NCBI RefSeq assembly: GCF_026016465.1
Contig: NZ_CP100390.1
Location: forward strand, 1,898,001-1,962,000
Origin: Alkalimarinus alittae
GTDB taxonomy: Bacteria; Pseudomonadota; Gammaproteobacteria; Pseudomonadales; Oleiphilaceae
DNA length: 64,000 nt
Reading direction: 5' to 3'
Numbering within the stretch: the first letter of the stretch is position 1; every line of letters begins with the position of its first letter. Of this stretch, positions 25,166 through 33,839 are shown piece by piece. The translations under genes were made by a program, and so were the position numbers. The notes beneath the pieces are model-generated. The model did no database searches and was not told where the DNA came from. It saw nothing but the letters and a program-made list of their open reading frames with translations.

Positions 25166-27061
25166 ATGATTAGGCTATTGTCGCCTCATTATGTGGCGGG
25201 AGTGTTTGCTGTACTTATCTCATTTACAGCTATTTCACCGAATGCTGTTCAAGCAAACGACTCCACAACTTCAAAATTACCAGATCGATTGGCGACAGGG
25301 ATGATGCTCTATGAGCTTCATCAAGATAATTTCTTCGATGCAATTATACGGTCATCCAATTTAACTGATGAGCAGATGGTACTTCATTTAGCTCTCTCAG
25401 AATCAAGGTTTGGTTTAACCGATCAAGCAAAAGAACAGTATGATCACCTTCGCGCTACAGGCAGTGACAAGGCAAGAGCCACAGCTTTTTTTCAGCTTGG
25501 GGTCATGGCTTACAATCAATCTGATTGGTCTTCAGCGCTTGAATGGTTTAAAAAAGCAGAAAGAAATATTGATAAGTCATTATTACCAGAGCTGCAATAC
25601 TATAAAGCGAATGTTTATATACATGAAGAAAAGCATAATACGGCAGCTAAAATACTCGGCCAGATGAGTGCTGGGCTTTGGGCGTCGTATGCTTACTATA
25701 ATCTTGCAATGTCCTATGCAGCAATGGATAGCGAACCCACACGCTCAATTATTTCGCTTCGTGTGGCTGATGCGCTCAACCCAAAAGATTCAGCGACCCT
25801 CATAGAGCTTAAAGATCAGATAGCACTATCTGCTGGCTATCTTGCAGTCCAGGCAGAGGATTATGATAAAGCGTTGAGTTTTTTGAATCAGGTCCGAGTG
25901 AATAGCGACCTAGCGGCTAAAGCGCTTTATATGCACGGTGTTGCAAACGCCAGTAAAGATCAGTATCGAGCGGCAATTCAATCGTGGTATCGAGTAAAGA
26001 AATATCCCCTTATTAATACGGGGGTAGCAGACGCGTTTTTAGCGATTCCTTATGCTTATGACAAAGAAGGCTACAGTAGCAAGGCAATTTCGACTTATCT
26101 CGAAGCCATTTCTGTTTTTGATAAAGAAATTCGTAATATTGAAAAGATAACTGATGCCGTCTCAAAAGATGGGGCAAGTCATGTGTTTTTTGAGACCAGT
26201 TCGCTAGATGATATTGAATGGTTTTTATCTGATAGCATCGCGACGAATACTCCTAAAGTAGCTTATTTCAAACTGATTATGTCTGATAGCCGGTTACATC
26301 ATCAGGCAAAACAATCGATTGAATTTGAACGGTTGTATCAAAACCTAAAGCTTTGGGAGTATAACTTGTCCGTTTATGACGACATGTTAAAAGACCGCAT
26401 TAAAGGCTATCACCAGCGGATCAAAAAAACCAATACCGCTAAACGAACCAAGCACATTAATACTATTGCTCATCAGGCAGAAGTGCTAAAGCAATCATTT
26501 TCTGAGGCAAGTAAAAACCAAGACTTAATGGCTGTCTCCGCAGGAACCACGTTAAGACGATTTGACTCAGTCGATGCGTTAAATCAGCGCCTTAAAAAGC
26601 TCAAAAAGACACTGCCGTTAGGCGAGTATCAAACCCTTAGTAAGAGGGTTCAGCGACTTCAGGGGCTGGTGAAGTGGGAAGCAAAAGAGCAATACGAACG
26701 TAACTTACGGTTGAACGAAGAAACACTCATGTCCTTGGCTAAAGAAATTGAGCGATATGAGCAAGGTCTAAAAAATTTTGAAGTGATGATATCAAAAGGT
26801 CCAAAAAAGCTTCAAGCATTTAAGTTGAAAGTGTCGAGCTATAAAGAAAAGGTTAAAAAAATAAAGCACGATGTGAGTCGCTTTAGAGAACAACAAAACA
26901 AAAAGCTAACCGAGCAAGTTCTTACAATGCTTTCTGAGAAAAAAGCTGAGTTTGTTGCTCATCACGAAACCGCGCAACAGCGACTTGTTCACTTGTACGA
27001 ATTTGTAGCAATGACCCAGCATGCAATTAAAAATAAAAGTACTAAAGGAGGTGAAAAGTGA
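25166..27061 (+). CDS. Periplasmic TPR-repeat protein with coiled coil
   Basis: This 631-aa protein starts at the ATG at 25166, behind AAGGTAAG; a longer in-frame opening from 25097 would overlap the previous gene. A signal peptide (GVFAVLISFTAISPNAVQA) is followed by TPR-like helical repeats over about residues 60-320 (for example ARATAFFQLGVMAYNQSDW, AALEWFKKAE-type pairs, YDKALSFLNQ). A Lys/Glu/Gln-rich coiled-coil second half (about 400-610) completes it. It resembles TPR proteins that sit beside ExbB/ExbD motors. Its stop overlaps the next start, so it is coupled to the giant TPR protein. The role is probably protein-protein scaffolding across the periplasm. Confidence 0.78.
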   Translation: MIRLLSPHYVAGVFAVLISFTAISPNAVQANDSTTSKLPDRLATGMMLYELHQDNFFDAIIRSSNLTDEQMVLHLALSESRFGLTDQAKEQYDHLRATGSDKARATAFFQLGVMAYNQSDWSSALEWFKKAERNIDKSLLPELQYYKANVYIHEEKHNTAAKILGQMSAGLWASYAYYNLAMSYAAMDSEPTRSIISLRVADALNPKDSATLIELKDQIALSAGYLAVQAEDYDKALSFLNQVRVNSDLAAKALYMHGVANASKDQYRAAIQSWYRVKKYPLINTGVADAFLAIPYAYDKEGYSSKAISTYLEAISVFDKEIRNIEKITDAVSKDGASHVFFETSSLDDIEWFLSDSIATNTPKVAYFKLIMSDSRLHHQAKQSIEFERLYQNLKLWEYNLSVYDDMLKDRIKGYHQRIKKTNTAKRTKHINTIAHQAEVLKQSFSEASKNQDLMAVSAGTTLRRFDSVDALNQRLKKLKKTLPLGEYQTLSKRVQRLQGLVKWEAKEQYERNLRLNEETLMSLAKEIERYEQGLKNFEVMISKGPKKLQAFKLKVSSYKEKVKKIKHDVSRFREQQNKKLTEQVLTMLSEKKAEFVAHHETAQQRLVHLYEFVAMTQHAIKNKSTKGGEK

Positions 27062-29952
27062 TGCCTTCATTATTGCGTTGGTCATTAGTCGGGATTTTAA
27101 CCGTTGTTTCTGGGGTTGCTTTAGGGGCAGCAAAAAACTCTTTTCAAATAGATTTTGATGCAGAGCCAGAAGTAATAGGGGATATCAAGCCTGCTTTTCT
27201 CAATTTTGACCAGGAACCACTGCCTGCTGTCCCAATCAAAGAGATTATTCGACGCTACCGTCAGTTATTTAATGACACTTCGGTTCCCGAAGTAAGAATA
27301 GATGTCTTACATCGGTTAACGAACCTTGAAGCTATTTATGGCGACCCAAAAGAGCGATCGCTAGAAGAAGAGCGGGAGCTCTATAAAAAAGCACTTGATA
27401 GTTATGAAATGATCGTGGGTACAGGGGTTTACTCTAACCGTATAGATGAGCTTTTGTATCAAACTGCCAAGGCATACGATTTTACTGGTCAGCATGAAAA
27501 ATCTCTTAAAAGTCTTGAGCAGTTAGTGGGGTTGTACCCAAACTCATACCTAGCCGTAGAGGCTCAGTTTCGAGTGGGTGAAGCCCATTTTTCGCTAGGG
27601 CAGTATAAAAAAGCAGAAAAAGCGTATAAGAAATCATTGGTAAACAGTGAAGATTCAAAGTTTTATGATAACGCCCTTTTTATGATGGGGTGGTCTCAGT
27701 TCAAACAGAATAAATATGATGAGTCGGGTAAGACCTTTATAGGTGTTTTGGATCGATTAAATAAACACGCAGTAGAGCAAAAAACAAACCTTCTTAAACT
27801 TGATGGCATCCAAGGGGAAACTGCGCGTGACACGTTACGTGCCTTGAGCATTACTTTCTCATACGAAAAAGGTGCTTCGGGTGTTGATGCTCTTTTAGAT
27901 CAAGTAGGCAATAAGCCTTATGGGTATCTATTGTATTTGCAATTGGCAGAACGTTACCTGTCTCAGCAGCGGTACGAAGATAGTGCGAGCGCGGCCAGAG
28001 CTTATATCAATAGATTTGGTGGCGATAGTAAATCGCCAATGATGCACCACTCTATTATAAATGCTTATACAAAAGGCGGGTTCCCCATAAAAGTATGGGA
28101 TGAAAAGGAGACGTTTGTATCTAACTATAGCCCTGCCTATGTGGTGTCGGGTCGAGGTTCTGCGAGTCAGTCATCATTATCACTTAATGCTCGTGCTGTT
28201 ACAGCCGAGAACCGAGTGGAAGTGGCGCAATGGTTGCGGCAGTACCTACAAGAGCTTTCTCACTATTACTATGTTTCAGCTCAGAAAAAAACCGGTACTT
28301 CTAACAAAGCGGCTATTCATTCAAAGGTTAAAAATAGCCATGAATCGGATGCACTATATCGCAAGGCGGGCGAATATTACCGTTTGTTAGTGGCTGCATT
28401 TCCGGCGGATGAGAATGTGGGTGAATATAGCTTTTTGGCGGCCGAGTCGTTTTACAAGTCAAATGATCTCAATATGGCCATAGTGGATTACGAATACTCA
28501 GCATATAAGTCCGGTAGTCATTCCTATGCGCTTGAAGCTGGTTATGCTGCAATACTGACACATAATGAATTGAAGAAAAATGGGCGGGGGGAGGAACGTC
28601 ATCGGCTTGGCAGCATTAACCTGTTTACAACACACTTCCCTGCAGATAAGCGAGTACCGGCTGTATTAAATGACTTGGCTAATGAACATTTAAGTGCAGG
28701 CCGATATATTGAAGCCAGGGATAGTTCTCGCGCGGTCATTGAGCACCCTCTAGCCACTAAAGCGTTAAAACGTTCTAGTTGGCTGGTTAACGGTCACTCA
28801 AACTTCGAGCTTATTGACTATGCCTCGGCTGAACATGCTTATGCTATGGCTATTGAATTACTGGGGAATGACACCAGCACACTGTCTGCGGTAAACGAAC
28901 GTATGGCTGCCTCCATTTACAGGCAGGGTGAGATTGCAGTTTCTTCTGGTGATCGTCAGGGCGGCATCGATCAGTTTTTAAGATTAGGTCGCATTGTGCC
29001 AGCCTCCGCACTCGTTGCGAATGCTCAGTATGATGCAGCTGTGCAGATGCTTGAGCTAAAACAATGGCGAAAAGCCATCGTTGTTTTAGCGCGCTTTCAG
29101 AAAGACTATCCTAAGAATGCACTAGCAGAGGATATTCCAGATAAATTGATTTATGCGCATTTAGAAAGTGGCAATAAACTTGAAGCCGCGAATCAATTAA
29201 TTGCTTTAAGCAAGCGTCACCCTAATACAGAGAAATCTCGTAAGGCACTTTATCAAGCGGCTGACCTTTATTCATCTGCAGGCGTTAAAAATAAATCTAT
29301 CTTATTACTCACCCAGTATGTAAATAAGTACCCGAAACCGTTTGATCTATACATTGAGGGGCTGCAAACGATATCTCAATACTACGGTGAAGCCGGAGAG
29401 CTCAAAAAGCGTGACGAGTGGTTACAAAAGATTGTTAAAGCGGATGCTGGTGCAGGCTCTGATAGGAATACACGTTCTAAGTTTTTAGCTGCTTCTGCAA
29501 GTATGCAGCTAGTGCAAGAGAGTCTTGATGAGTTTCAAGCAGCTAAGTTAAATTTACCACTTAAAAAGTCACTTAAAAAGAAAAGTGCACTACTGAAGAA
29601 GGCTGTAGACCAATTACAAACGATTCCAAAGTATGGTGTCGCTCAATTGACAACAGAGGCAACGTTTAAGCTTGGTGAGGTGTATCGTCAACTGGGTAAA
29701 GACATTATGGTGTCTGAACGACCCTCCACGTTAAATGAACTTCAGTTAGAACAATATGAAATACTGCTTGAAGAGCAGGCTTACCCGTTTGAAGAGAAGT
29801 CTATTGAAGTTCACGAAATTAACATTAGTCGAACAAAAGGTGGCATTTATGATAATTGGGTTAAAGAAAGTTATCAGATATTAGGTACTATTGTTCCTGC
29901 ACGTTATTTAAGAGGGGAGAAGTCTGTTGGCCTCGATCGCAATATTCAGTAG
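27061..29952 (+). CDS. Large periplasmic TPR-repeat protein
   Basis: This 963-aa protein has a signal peptide (LLRWSLVGILTVVSGVALGAA) followed by TPR repeats along most of its length. Examples are YQTAKAYDFTGQHEKSLKSL, then FRVGEAHFSLGQYKKAEKAY, a run near 440-480 (AGEYYRLLVAAFPADENVGE) and further units to about residue 780. A perfect AGGAGG site precedes the start; ATG 27061 overlaps the previous TGA, and a GTG at 27058 is an alternative. Such long TPR rods can span the periplasm or bind many partners; the Glt proteins of the Myxococcus gliding machine include comparable TPR components. It overlaps the next gene by 26 bp. Specific function unknown. Confidence 0.82.
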   Translation: MPSLLRWSLVGILTVVSGVALGAAKNSFQIDFDAEPEVIGDIKPAFLNFDQEPLPAVPIKEIIRRYRQLFNDTSVPEVRIDVLHRLTNLEAIYGDPKERSLEEERELYKKALDSYEMIVGTGVYSNRIDELLYQTAKAYDFTGQHEKSLKSLEQLVGLYPNSYLAVEAQFRVGEAHFSLGQYKKAEKAYKKSLVNSEDSKFYDNALFMMGWSQFKQNKYDESGKTFIGVLDRLNKHAVEQKTNLLKLDGIQGETARDTLRALSITFSYEKGASGVDALLDQVGNKPYGYLLYLQLAERYLSQQRYEDSASAARAYINRFGGDSKSPMMHHSIINAYTKGGFPIKVWDEKETFVSNYSPAYVVSGRGSASQSSLSLNARAVTAENRVEVAQWLRQYLQELSHYYYVSAQKKTGTSNKAAIHSKVKNSHESDALYRKAGEYYRLLVAAFPADENVGEYSFLAAESFYKSNDLNMAIVDYEYSAYKSGSHSYALEAGYAAILTHNELKKNGRGEERHRLGSINLFTTHFPADKRVPAVLNDLANEHLSAGRYIEARDSSRAVIEHPLATKALKRSSWLVNGHSNFELIDYASAEHAYAMAIELLGNDTSTLSAVNERMAASIYRQGEIAVSSGDRQGGIDQFLRLGRIVPASALVANAQYDAAVQMLELKQWRKAIVVLARFQKDYPKNALAEDIPDKLIYAHLESGNKLEAANQLIALSKRHPNTEKSRKALYQAADLYSSAGVKNKSILLLTQYVNKYPKPFDLYIEGLQTISQYYGEAGELKKRDEWLQKIVKADAGAGSDRNTRSKFLAASASMQLVQESLDEFQAAKLNLPLKKSLKKKSALLKKAVDQLQTIPKYGVAQLTTEATFKLGEVYRQLGKDIMVSERPSTLNELQLEQYEILLEEQAYPFEEKSIEVHEINISRTKGGIYDNWVKESYQILGTIVPARYLRGEKSVGLDRNIQ

Positions 29953-30640
29953 TCGATTATTATCTAACATGAATAGTCAACAAAGCATAAAGGTTAAGCC
30001 ATTAAGCGCGAGTCGCTTCTGTTTACAGTTAAGTAAATTGTTCTGTGTTGCGGTGTTCATGTTTGTGTTGTCAGCTTGCTCAGGCGTGGCGAAAAAGACA
30101 GCGTCTGGTCCGAGTGAACAGGCGGGAGCTGATATTGCCGCTATTCAGGTGATAGATACGATCACTTTGCAAAGTTACCAGCAAGCCATTGATTTGATAG
30201 AACATGGTAAGCTAGCAGATGCAGATAAGTTACTCATAAAGGTGGCTGATAAATACCCTGATTTAGCTGCGCCGTTGTACAATTTAGGTGTTATCGCAGA
30301 AAACCAAAAAGATATAGACAGTGCTGTTGAGTATTATAATCGAGCGATAGCGGCAGATAAAAAGTATTATTTGGCGTATAACAACCTCGGGATTATTTCG
30401 CGCTCAAAAGGGGATTTTGATCAGGCTTTAAGTTATTACAAGCTTGGCTTGAAGGCAGCCCCTTATAATGCTGAATTGAATTACAATATGGCGGTTTTGA
30501 ATGAGATTTATTTGCATGATTATAAGGCTGCAATTAAATATTATGAACAATACCTGGCATCGTTTGATGATAATAGTGTGAGTGAGCCCGATAAGAATGT
30601 CGTTAGTTGGATAAAAGATCTGAAGAGGCGAAGTAAATGA
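29927..30640 (+). CDS. TPR-repeat lipoprotein
   Basis: This 237-aa protein has a lipoprotein signal: hydrophobic LFCVAVFMFVLSAC with lipobox LSAC at about residue 51, so the mature protein begins with an acylated Cys and is probably in the outer membrane. At least three TPR units follow (AAPLYNLGVIAENQKDIDSA, YLAYNNLGIISRSKGDFDQA, ELNYNMAVLNEIYLHDYKAA). The frame opens with TTG at 29927 behind a good AGGGGAG site and overlaps the preceding gene by 26 bp. An ATG at 29969 would shorten the signal by 14 residues but has no ribosome site. It could be the outer-membrane contact of the Exb-type motor, much as lipoprotein partners serve TolQR or TonB systems. Confidence 0.82.
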   Translation: MASIAIFSSRLLSNMNSQQSIKVKPLSASRFCLQLSKLFCVAVFMFVLSACSGVAKKTASGPSEQAGADIAAIQVIDTITLQSYQQAIDLIEHGKLADADKLLIKVADKYPDLAAPLYNLGVIAENQKDIDSAVEYYNRAIAADKKYYLAYNNLGIISRSKGDFDQALSYYKLGLKAAPYNAELNYNMAVLNEIYLHDYKAAIKYYEQYLASFDDNSVSEPDKNVVSWIKDLKRRSK

Positions 30641-30993
30641 AGCCCTTGGTGAGCGAATTGTTGTTTGATGGACGATGGAGACAGCGTTACCGTATCGCTG
30701 AAAAATGCATAGTGACAGTGTTGCTCGTATCATTTTCAATGGGCACGCAGGCAAAAGGCAATGAAGACACTTCAGGTTTTGAAGGCATCAGTGTGACCGG
30801 TAGTAATGAGCTGCCTCAGGTATTGTATATTATTCCTTGGCAACCACCGGCTTATCAGAAAAGAGCCCAGCACCCACCTAAAACAGAGTTAAGTGGCATT
30901 ATAAAACCAATAGAACCCGCGTTTCATAATGAAGATTACCATTTTAGAAAAAAATTAGAAGTGAAGGTTCAAGCGCTAAATGGTCGTAAATAG
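30637..30993 (+). CDS. Small envelope protein of the Exb/TPR cluster
   Basis: This 118-aa protein has a hydrophobic segment at about residues 22-40 (CIVTVLLVSFSMGTQA) that looks like a signal peptide with a long basic N-region. The mature part, about 80 residues, is rich in prolines (LPQVLYIIPWQPPAYQKR, then HPPKTEL) and basic residues near the end. Its ATG overlaps the stop of the lipoprotein gene (ATGA), showing coupling. I do not recognise a family. The proline-rich IPWQPP patch could be a binding site for a partner domain. Confidence 0.68.
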   Translation: MKPLVSELLFDGRWRQRYRIAEKCIVTVLLVSFSMGTQAKGNEDTSGFEGISVTGSNELPQVLYIIPWQPPAYQKRAQHPPKTELSGIIKPIEPAFHNEDYHFRKKLEVKVQALNGRK

Positions 30994-31094
30994 GGCTCGT
31001 GACTAGTTAGCGTTATGCGCTACATACACATTAATTAAATTAAAACTAAGCAATATAATTATTTCAACGTTTAAATTATGGAGTATTAAAGGAT

Positions 31095-31739
31095 ATGACT
31101 GATACGGTCGTTCGGTTTTTTCAGGAAGGTGGGTTGTTCATGTACCCGATTGCTATCGTACTAGTGTTGGGTGTCGCCATTGCCATTGAAAGGTTTGTTT
31201 ATCTTAGTCTAGCAAAAAGCGCCAACCGAAATGCGTTTGATAAAGCAATATTGCCGCTACTTAAAAAGCGTGATTACAAACGTGCTCTAGAATTTTCAAA
31301 CGATTCACAAACCGCTATCGCTTCAATTATGGGTGCAGGCTTAAGTCGATTGATTAACAAGCAGCAGAGAGAAGATATTGAATACGCCATGGAAGAAGGC
31401 TTGATGGAAACACTTCCAAGGCTTGAAAAGCGTACTCAGTATCTTGCCACTTTAGCGAATGTATCAACGTTACTTGGGTTATTAGGTACTATTATTGGTC
31501 TAATCGCAGCATTCACGGCAGTCGCCAATGCAGACCCCGCTGAAAAAGCGTCATTACTATCGCAAAGTATTTCTGTCGCGATGAACACTACAGCATTTGG
31601 ATTGATGTCCGCTATTCCTCTTTTGTTGTGCCATGCAGTACTGCAAACCAAAACTAATGAGATAGTCGATAGTTTTGAAATGGCCGGCGTTAAATTACTC
31701 AATATCATTTCTGAGCAACCTTCAATAAACAGAGATTAA
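31095..31739 (+). CDS. ExbB/TolQ/MotA-type proton channel protein
   Basis: This 214-aa inner-membrane protein has the ExbB/TolQ topology: one helix near the N-terminus (MYPIAIVLVLGVAIAIERFVYL), a cytoplasmic loop of about 85 residues, and two C-terminal helices (VSTLLGLLGTIIGLIAAF and TTAFGLMSAIPLLLCHAVL). The conserved TLLGLLGTIIGLIAAF motif is intact. It uses proton flow, with ExbD/TolR-type partners, to energise an outer-membrane or periplasmic process. The two following genes are both ExbD-type, so the complex has one channel protein and two distinct partners, as AglR with AglQ and AglS in Myxococcus. A promoter may lie in the 101 bp upstream. Confidence 0.93.
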   Translation: MTDTVVRFFQEGGLFMYPIAIVLVLGVAIAIERFVYLSLAKSANRNAFDKAILPLLKKRDYKRALEFSNDSQTAIASIMGAGLSRLINKQQREDIEYAMEEGLMETLPRLEKRTQYLATLANVSTLLGLLGTIIGLIAAFTAVANADPAEKASLLSQSISVAMNTTAFGLMSAIPLLLCHAVLQTKTNEIVDSFEMAGVKLLNIISEQPSINRD

Positions 31740-31796
31740 CACTCTAATTTTTGATGAATACCTGTGGTTAATGGAATAGGTTAAAAGAAAGGTTGT

Positions 31797-32315
31797 ATGA
31801 GAAGGAAACATAGAAAATTACACGTTGAACCCGAGCTAGACATCACTGCCTTTATGAATTTGATGATCGTGCTGGTTCCCGTGCTATTGCTTAGTATGGT
31901 ATTTGCGCATACCAGCATACTTGACTTGAATTTCCCGTCAGGGCCTTCAGACCTTGAGTTGAACGATGAAAATCTTCAGCTTCAAGTTGTAATTCGGTCT
32001 GATGCATTGGTAGTTGCAGACTCTAAAGGTGGGCTAATAAAGCGCATTGATAATAAAGATGAAGCGTATCAGTTTGAAGCGCTGCGAGATTTATTAAAGC
32101 AACTAAAGGCGCGCCTACCTGATAAAAAAGATATTTCGTTATTAGCTGAGAAGGATACATCATATCAGACACTGGTAACGGTGATGGATACCGTGCGTTC
32201 TTACCCTGCGGTTGTGGCTGTAAGTTTGGTGGATGCAGAGCTATTTCCAGACATCTCTATTGGAGATGCCCCTGATCTAAGCGTTAAAGATAGCAACATA
32301 GGAGGTGCTCAATGA
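31797..32315 (+). CDS. ExbD/TolR-type protein 1
   Basis: This 172-aa protein has a short basic cytoplasmic N-terminus, then LDITAFMNLMIVLVPVLLLSMVFA, a single helix carrying the conserved aspartate-containing start (ELDITAFMNL) that lines the proton path. A periplasmic ExbD domain follows with an AEKDTSYQTLVTVMDTVRS motif. It overlaps the second ExbD gene by four bases (ATGA). The two ExbD proteins differ clearly in sequence, which argues for a hetero-partner motor rather than recent duplication. Confidence 0.92.
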   Translation: MRRKHRKLHVEPELDITAFMNLMIVLVPVLLLSMVFAHTSILDLNFPSGPSDLELNDENLQLQVVIRSDALVVADSKGGLIKRIDNKDEAYQFEALRDLLKQLKARLPDKKDISLLAEKDTSYQTLVTVMDTVRSYPAVVAVSLVDAELFPDISIGDAPDLSVKDSNIGGAQ

Positions 32316-32821
32316 AGGTTTCAAGAAGAGCAAATCGTATGAAGCGGCATTATGGACGAATGCATAAAACTGGGGGGCTTAACCTGGTTTCGCTAATGGA
32401 TATATTTACTATTTTAGTATTTTTCTTAATGGTAAATTCGTCTGATGTAAAAGTACTTCAGCAGAATCCTTCTATCCAGCTTCCTGAGTCTACTGCCAAC
32501 CTCGACACTAAAGAGACGCTTGTTTTAACAGTTGTAGGGAATGATATTCTTATTCAGGGGCGAAAGGTGGCTAATTTATTGACGCTTTCAGGTGATGATC
32601 AGGTCATAGCAGGTATTAAAAATGAGCTAGAGTATCAATCATCGCGCAATAAGCGCCTAGTAGACGCAGATAGCAATCCTGCGGGTCTACCCATAACTAT
32701 TATGGGTGATAAAGATATCCCTTACGCGTCTCTTAAAAAGATTATGGAAAGCTGTGTAGCTGCTAACTATACCAATATCTCGTTAGCCGTTTCTAGAATG
32801 TCACGTAAGGAGGAGGGATAG
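32312..32821 (+). CDS. ExbD/TolR-type protein 2
   Basis: This 169-aa second ExbD/TolR-like protein has a basic N-terminus (RRANRMKRHYGRMHK), the helix LVSLMDIFTILVFFLMVNSS with the proton-path aspartate in LMDIF, and a periplasmic domain with PITIMGDKDIPYASLKKIME. That last motif matches the ExbD consensus DxxxPYxxLxxVM well. It overlaps the preceding ExbD gene and ends one base before the TonB-like gene. Together the two ExbDs and one ExbB look like one operon-encoded motor. Confidence 0.92.
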   Translation: MKVSRRANRMKRHYGRMHKTGGLNLVSLMDIFTILVFFLMVNSSDVKVLQQNPSIQLPESTANLDTKETLVLTVVGNDILIQGRKVANLLTLSGDDQVIAGIKNELEYQSSRNKRLVDADSNPAGLPITIMGDKDIPYASLKKIMESCVAANYTNISLAVSRMSRKEEG

Positions 32822-32822
32822 T

Positions 32823-33785
32823 ATGCGCCAACACTATGCCGATAACCTTGTGCTGCCTTGGAGTAAAGTTTCTAGCGAATCTAAGCGTTATTGGGCGATC
32901 GTTTTATTACTGTTTATTTTGGTGTTACCTGTAGCGCTTATTATCCCAAATATACAGCTTCCTGAAAAAGAGCGTTCTCAGTTAGAGGCGCTGCCTCCTC
33001 AACTCGCAAAGGTTATTATCGAGAAAAAAAAGGTGGAGCCCAAGCCCAAAGAAGAGCCTGAACCACCTAAAAAAGAAGAGCCTGAGAAAAAACCAGAGCA
33101 GGTTAAAGAAGAACCCAAGCCAACGCCTGAGCCAAAACCTAAGCCTAAGCCTAAGCCTAAGCCTGAAATTAAAAAGACACCCCCTAAAAAGGTTGTTGAA
33201 GAAGCGAGGAAGGTTGCAGAATCGAGTGGTTTGTTAGCATTGCAAGATGACTTAGCCGATATGCGTGCAACATTAGATACTGGGTCATTAACTTCAACAC
33301 CTAACATGGTTGCAAAAACGATTGCCGCTAGCGCATCCGCTGTTGATGCAAGCAGTGCGCTTAGAGGTAGCGGAGGTGTAGATACAACAGGTATGTCGGT
33401 TCCAGCCGAAACAGTCGCATTGGCTCAGCGTGAGGGGACAGTACTAGAAGAAAATGAAGTTGAAAAGCTCACAGCTGAAGCTAAGAAAAAAGGGAATGAT
33501 AGAAGTAGCGGTAATATCAGACGTGTGTTTGATCAAAATAAATCATCGCTGTTTACGTTATATCATCGAGAGTTGAGAAAAGACCCTTCTCTTGAAGGTA
33601 AGTTAGTTCTAAAACTCACGATAGAGCCGAGTGGTGTGGTTTCATCTTGTGAAGTTGTGTCCTCGGACTTAAACTCATCTTCGTTAGAGCGAAAGATTGT
33701 ATCCAGAGTTAAATTATTTAATTTTGGTGCGCAGTCAGTTGCTTCAAAAACGATTACTTATCCTATTGATTTCTTTCAGTCATAA
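32823..33785 (+). CDS. TonB-like protein with AgmX/PglI-type C-terminus
   Basis: This 320-aa protein has a short cytoplasmic N-terminus, one membrane helix (about 24-42, WAIVLLLFILVLPVALIIP) and a Pro-Lys-Glu spacer (about 65-125, including a KPKPKPKPKP run) typical of TonB-like arms. A linker of about 110 residues follows, then a C-terminal domain (about 235-320) with NIRRVFDQNKSSLFTLYHRE and GKLVLKLTIEPSGVVSSCEVVSSDL. That last pattern is the AgmX/PglI C-terminal type, named from Myxococcus gliding proteins, rather than the classic TonB box-binding domain. It should carry force from the ExbB/ExbD motor to periplasmic or outer-membrane partners. It is the last gene of the cluster; a terminator follows. 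Confidence 0.88.
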   Translation: MRQHYADNLVLPWSKVSSESKRYWAIVLLLFILVLPVALIIPNIQLPEKERSQLEALPPQLAKVIIEKKKVEPKPKEEPEPPKKEEPEKKPEQVKEEPKPTPEPKPKPKPKPKPEIKKTPPKKVVEEARKVAESSGLLALQDDLADMRATLDTGSLTSTPNMVAKTIAASASAVDASSALRGSGGVDTTGMSVPAETVALAQREGTVLEENEVEKLTAEAKKKGNDRSSGNIRRVFDQNKSSLFTLYHRELRKDPSLEGKLVLKLTIEPSGVVSSCEVVSSDLNSSSLERKIVSRVKLFNFGAQSVASKTITYPIDFFQS

Positions 33786-33787
33786 AA

Positions 33788-33811
33788 AAAGCCTTCTTAA
33801 GTGAAGGCTTT
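33788..33811. terminator. Bidirectional terminator
   Basis: AAAGCCTTC/GAAGGCTTT forms a 9-bp perfect stem with a 6-base loop between the convergent TonB-like gene and the MaoC gene. The T-tract is longer on the minus strand. Confidence 0.8.
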
Positions 33812-33839
33812 AATAAGAACGGTAATGCTATCTAACTGT

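Noticed and set aside
33130-33165. Repeated CCTAAG units that could look like a CRISPR or iteron
   Set aside because: They encode the KPKPKP arm of the TonB-like protein; there are no spacers, and the units are in frame.
32999-33307. Minus-strand Gly/Leu-rich frame opposite the TonB-like spacer
   Set aside because: It is simply the complement of the Lys-Pro-Glu repeat; the composition explains the open frame.
24556-33785. Ordinary TonB iron-uptake system
   Set aside because: No TonB-dependent receptor, siderophore or haem gene is adjacent, there are two different ExbDs, and the TonB-like C-terminus looks AgmX/PglI-type. This cannot be fully excluded without searches.
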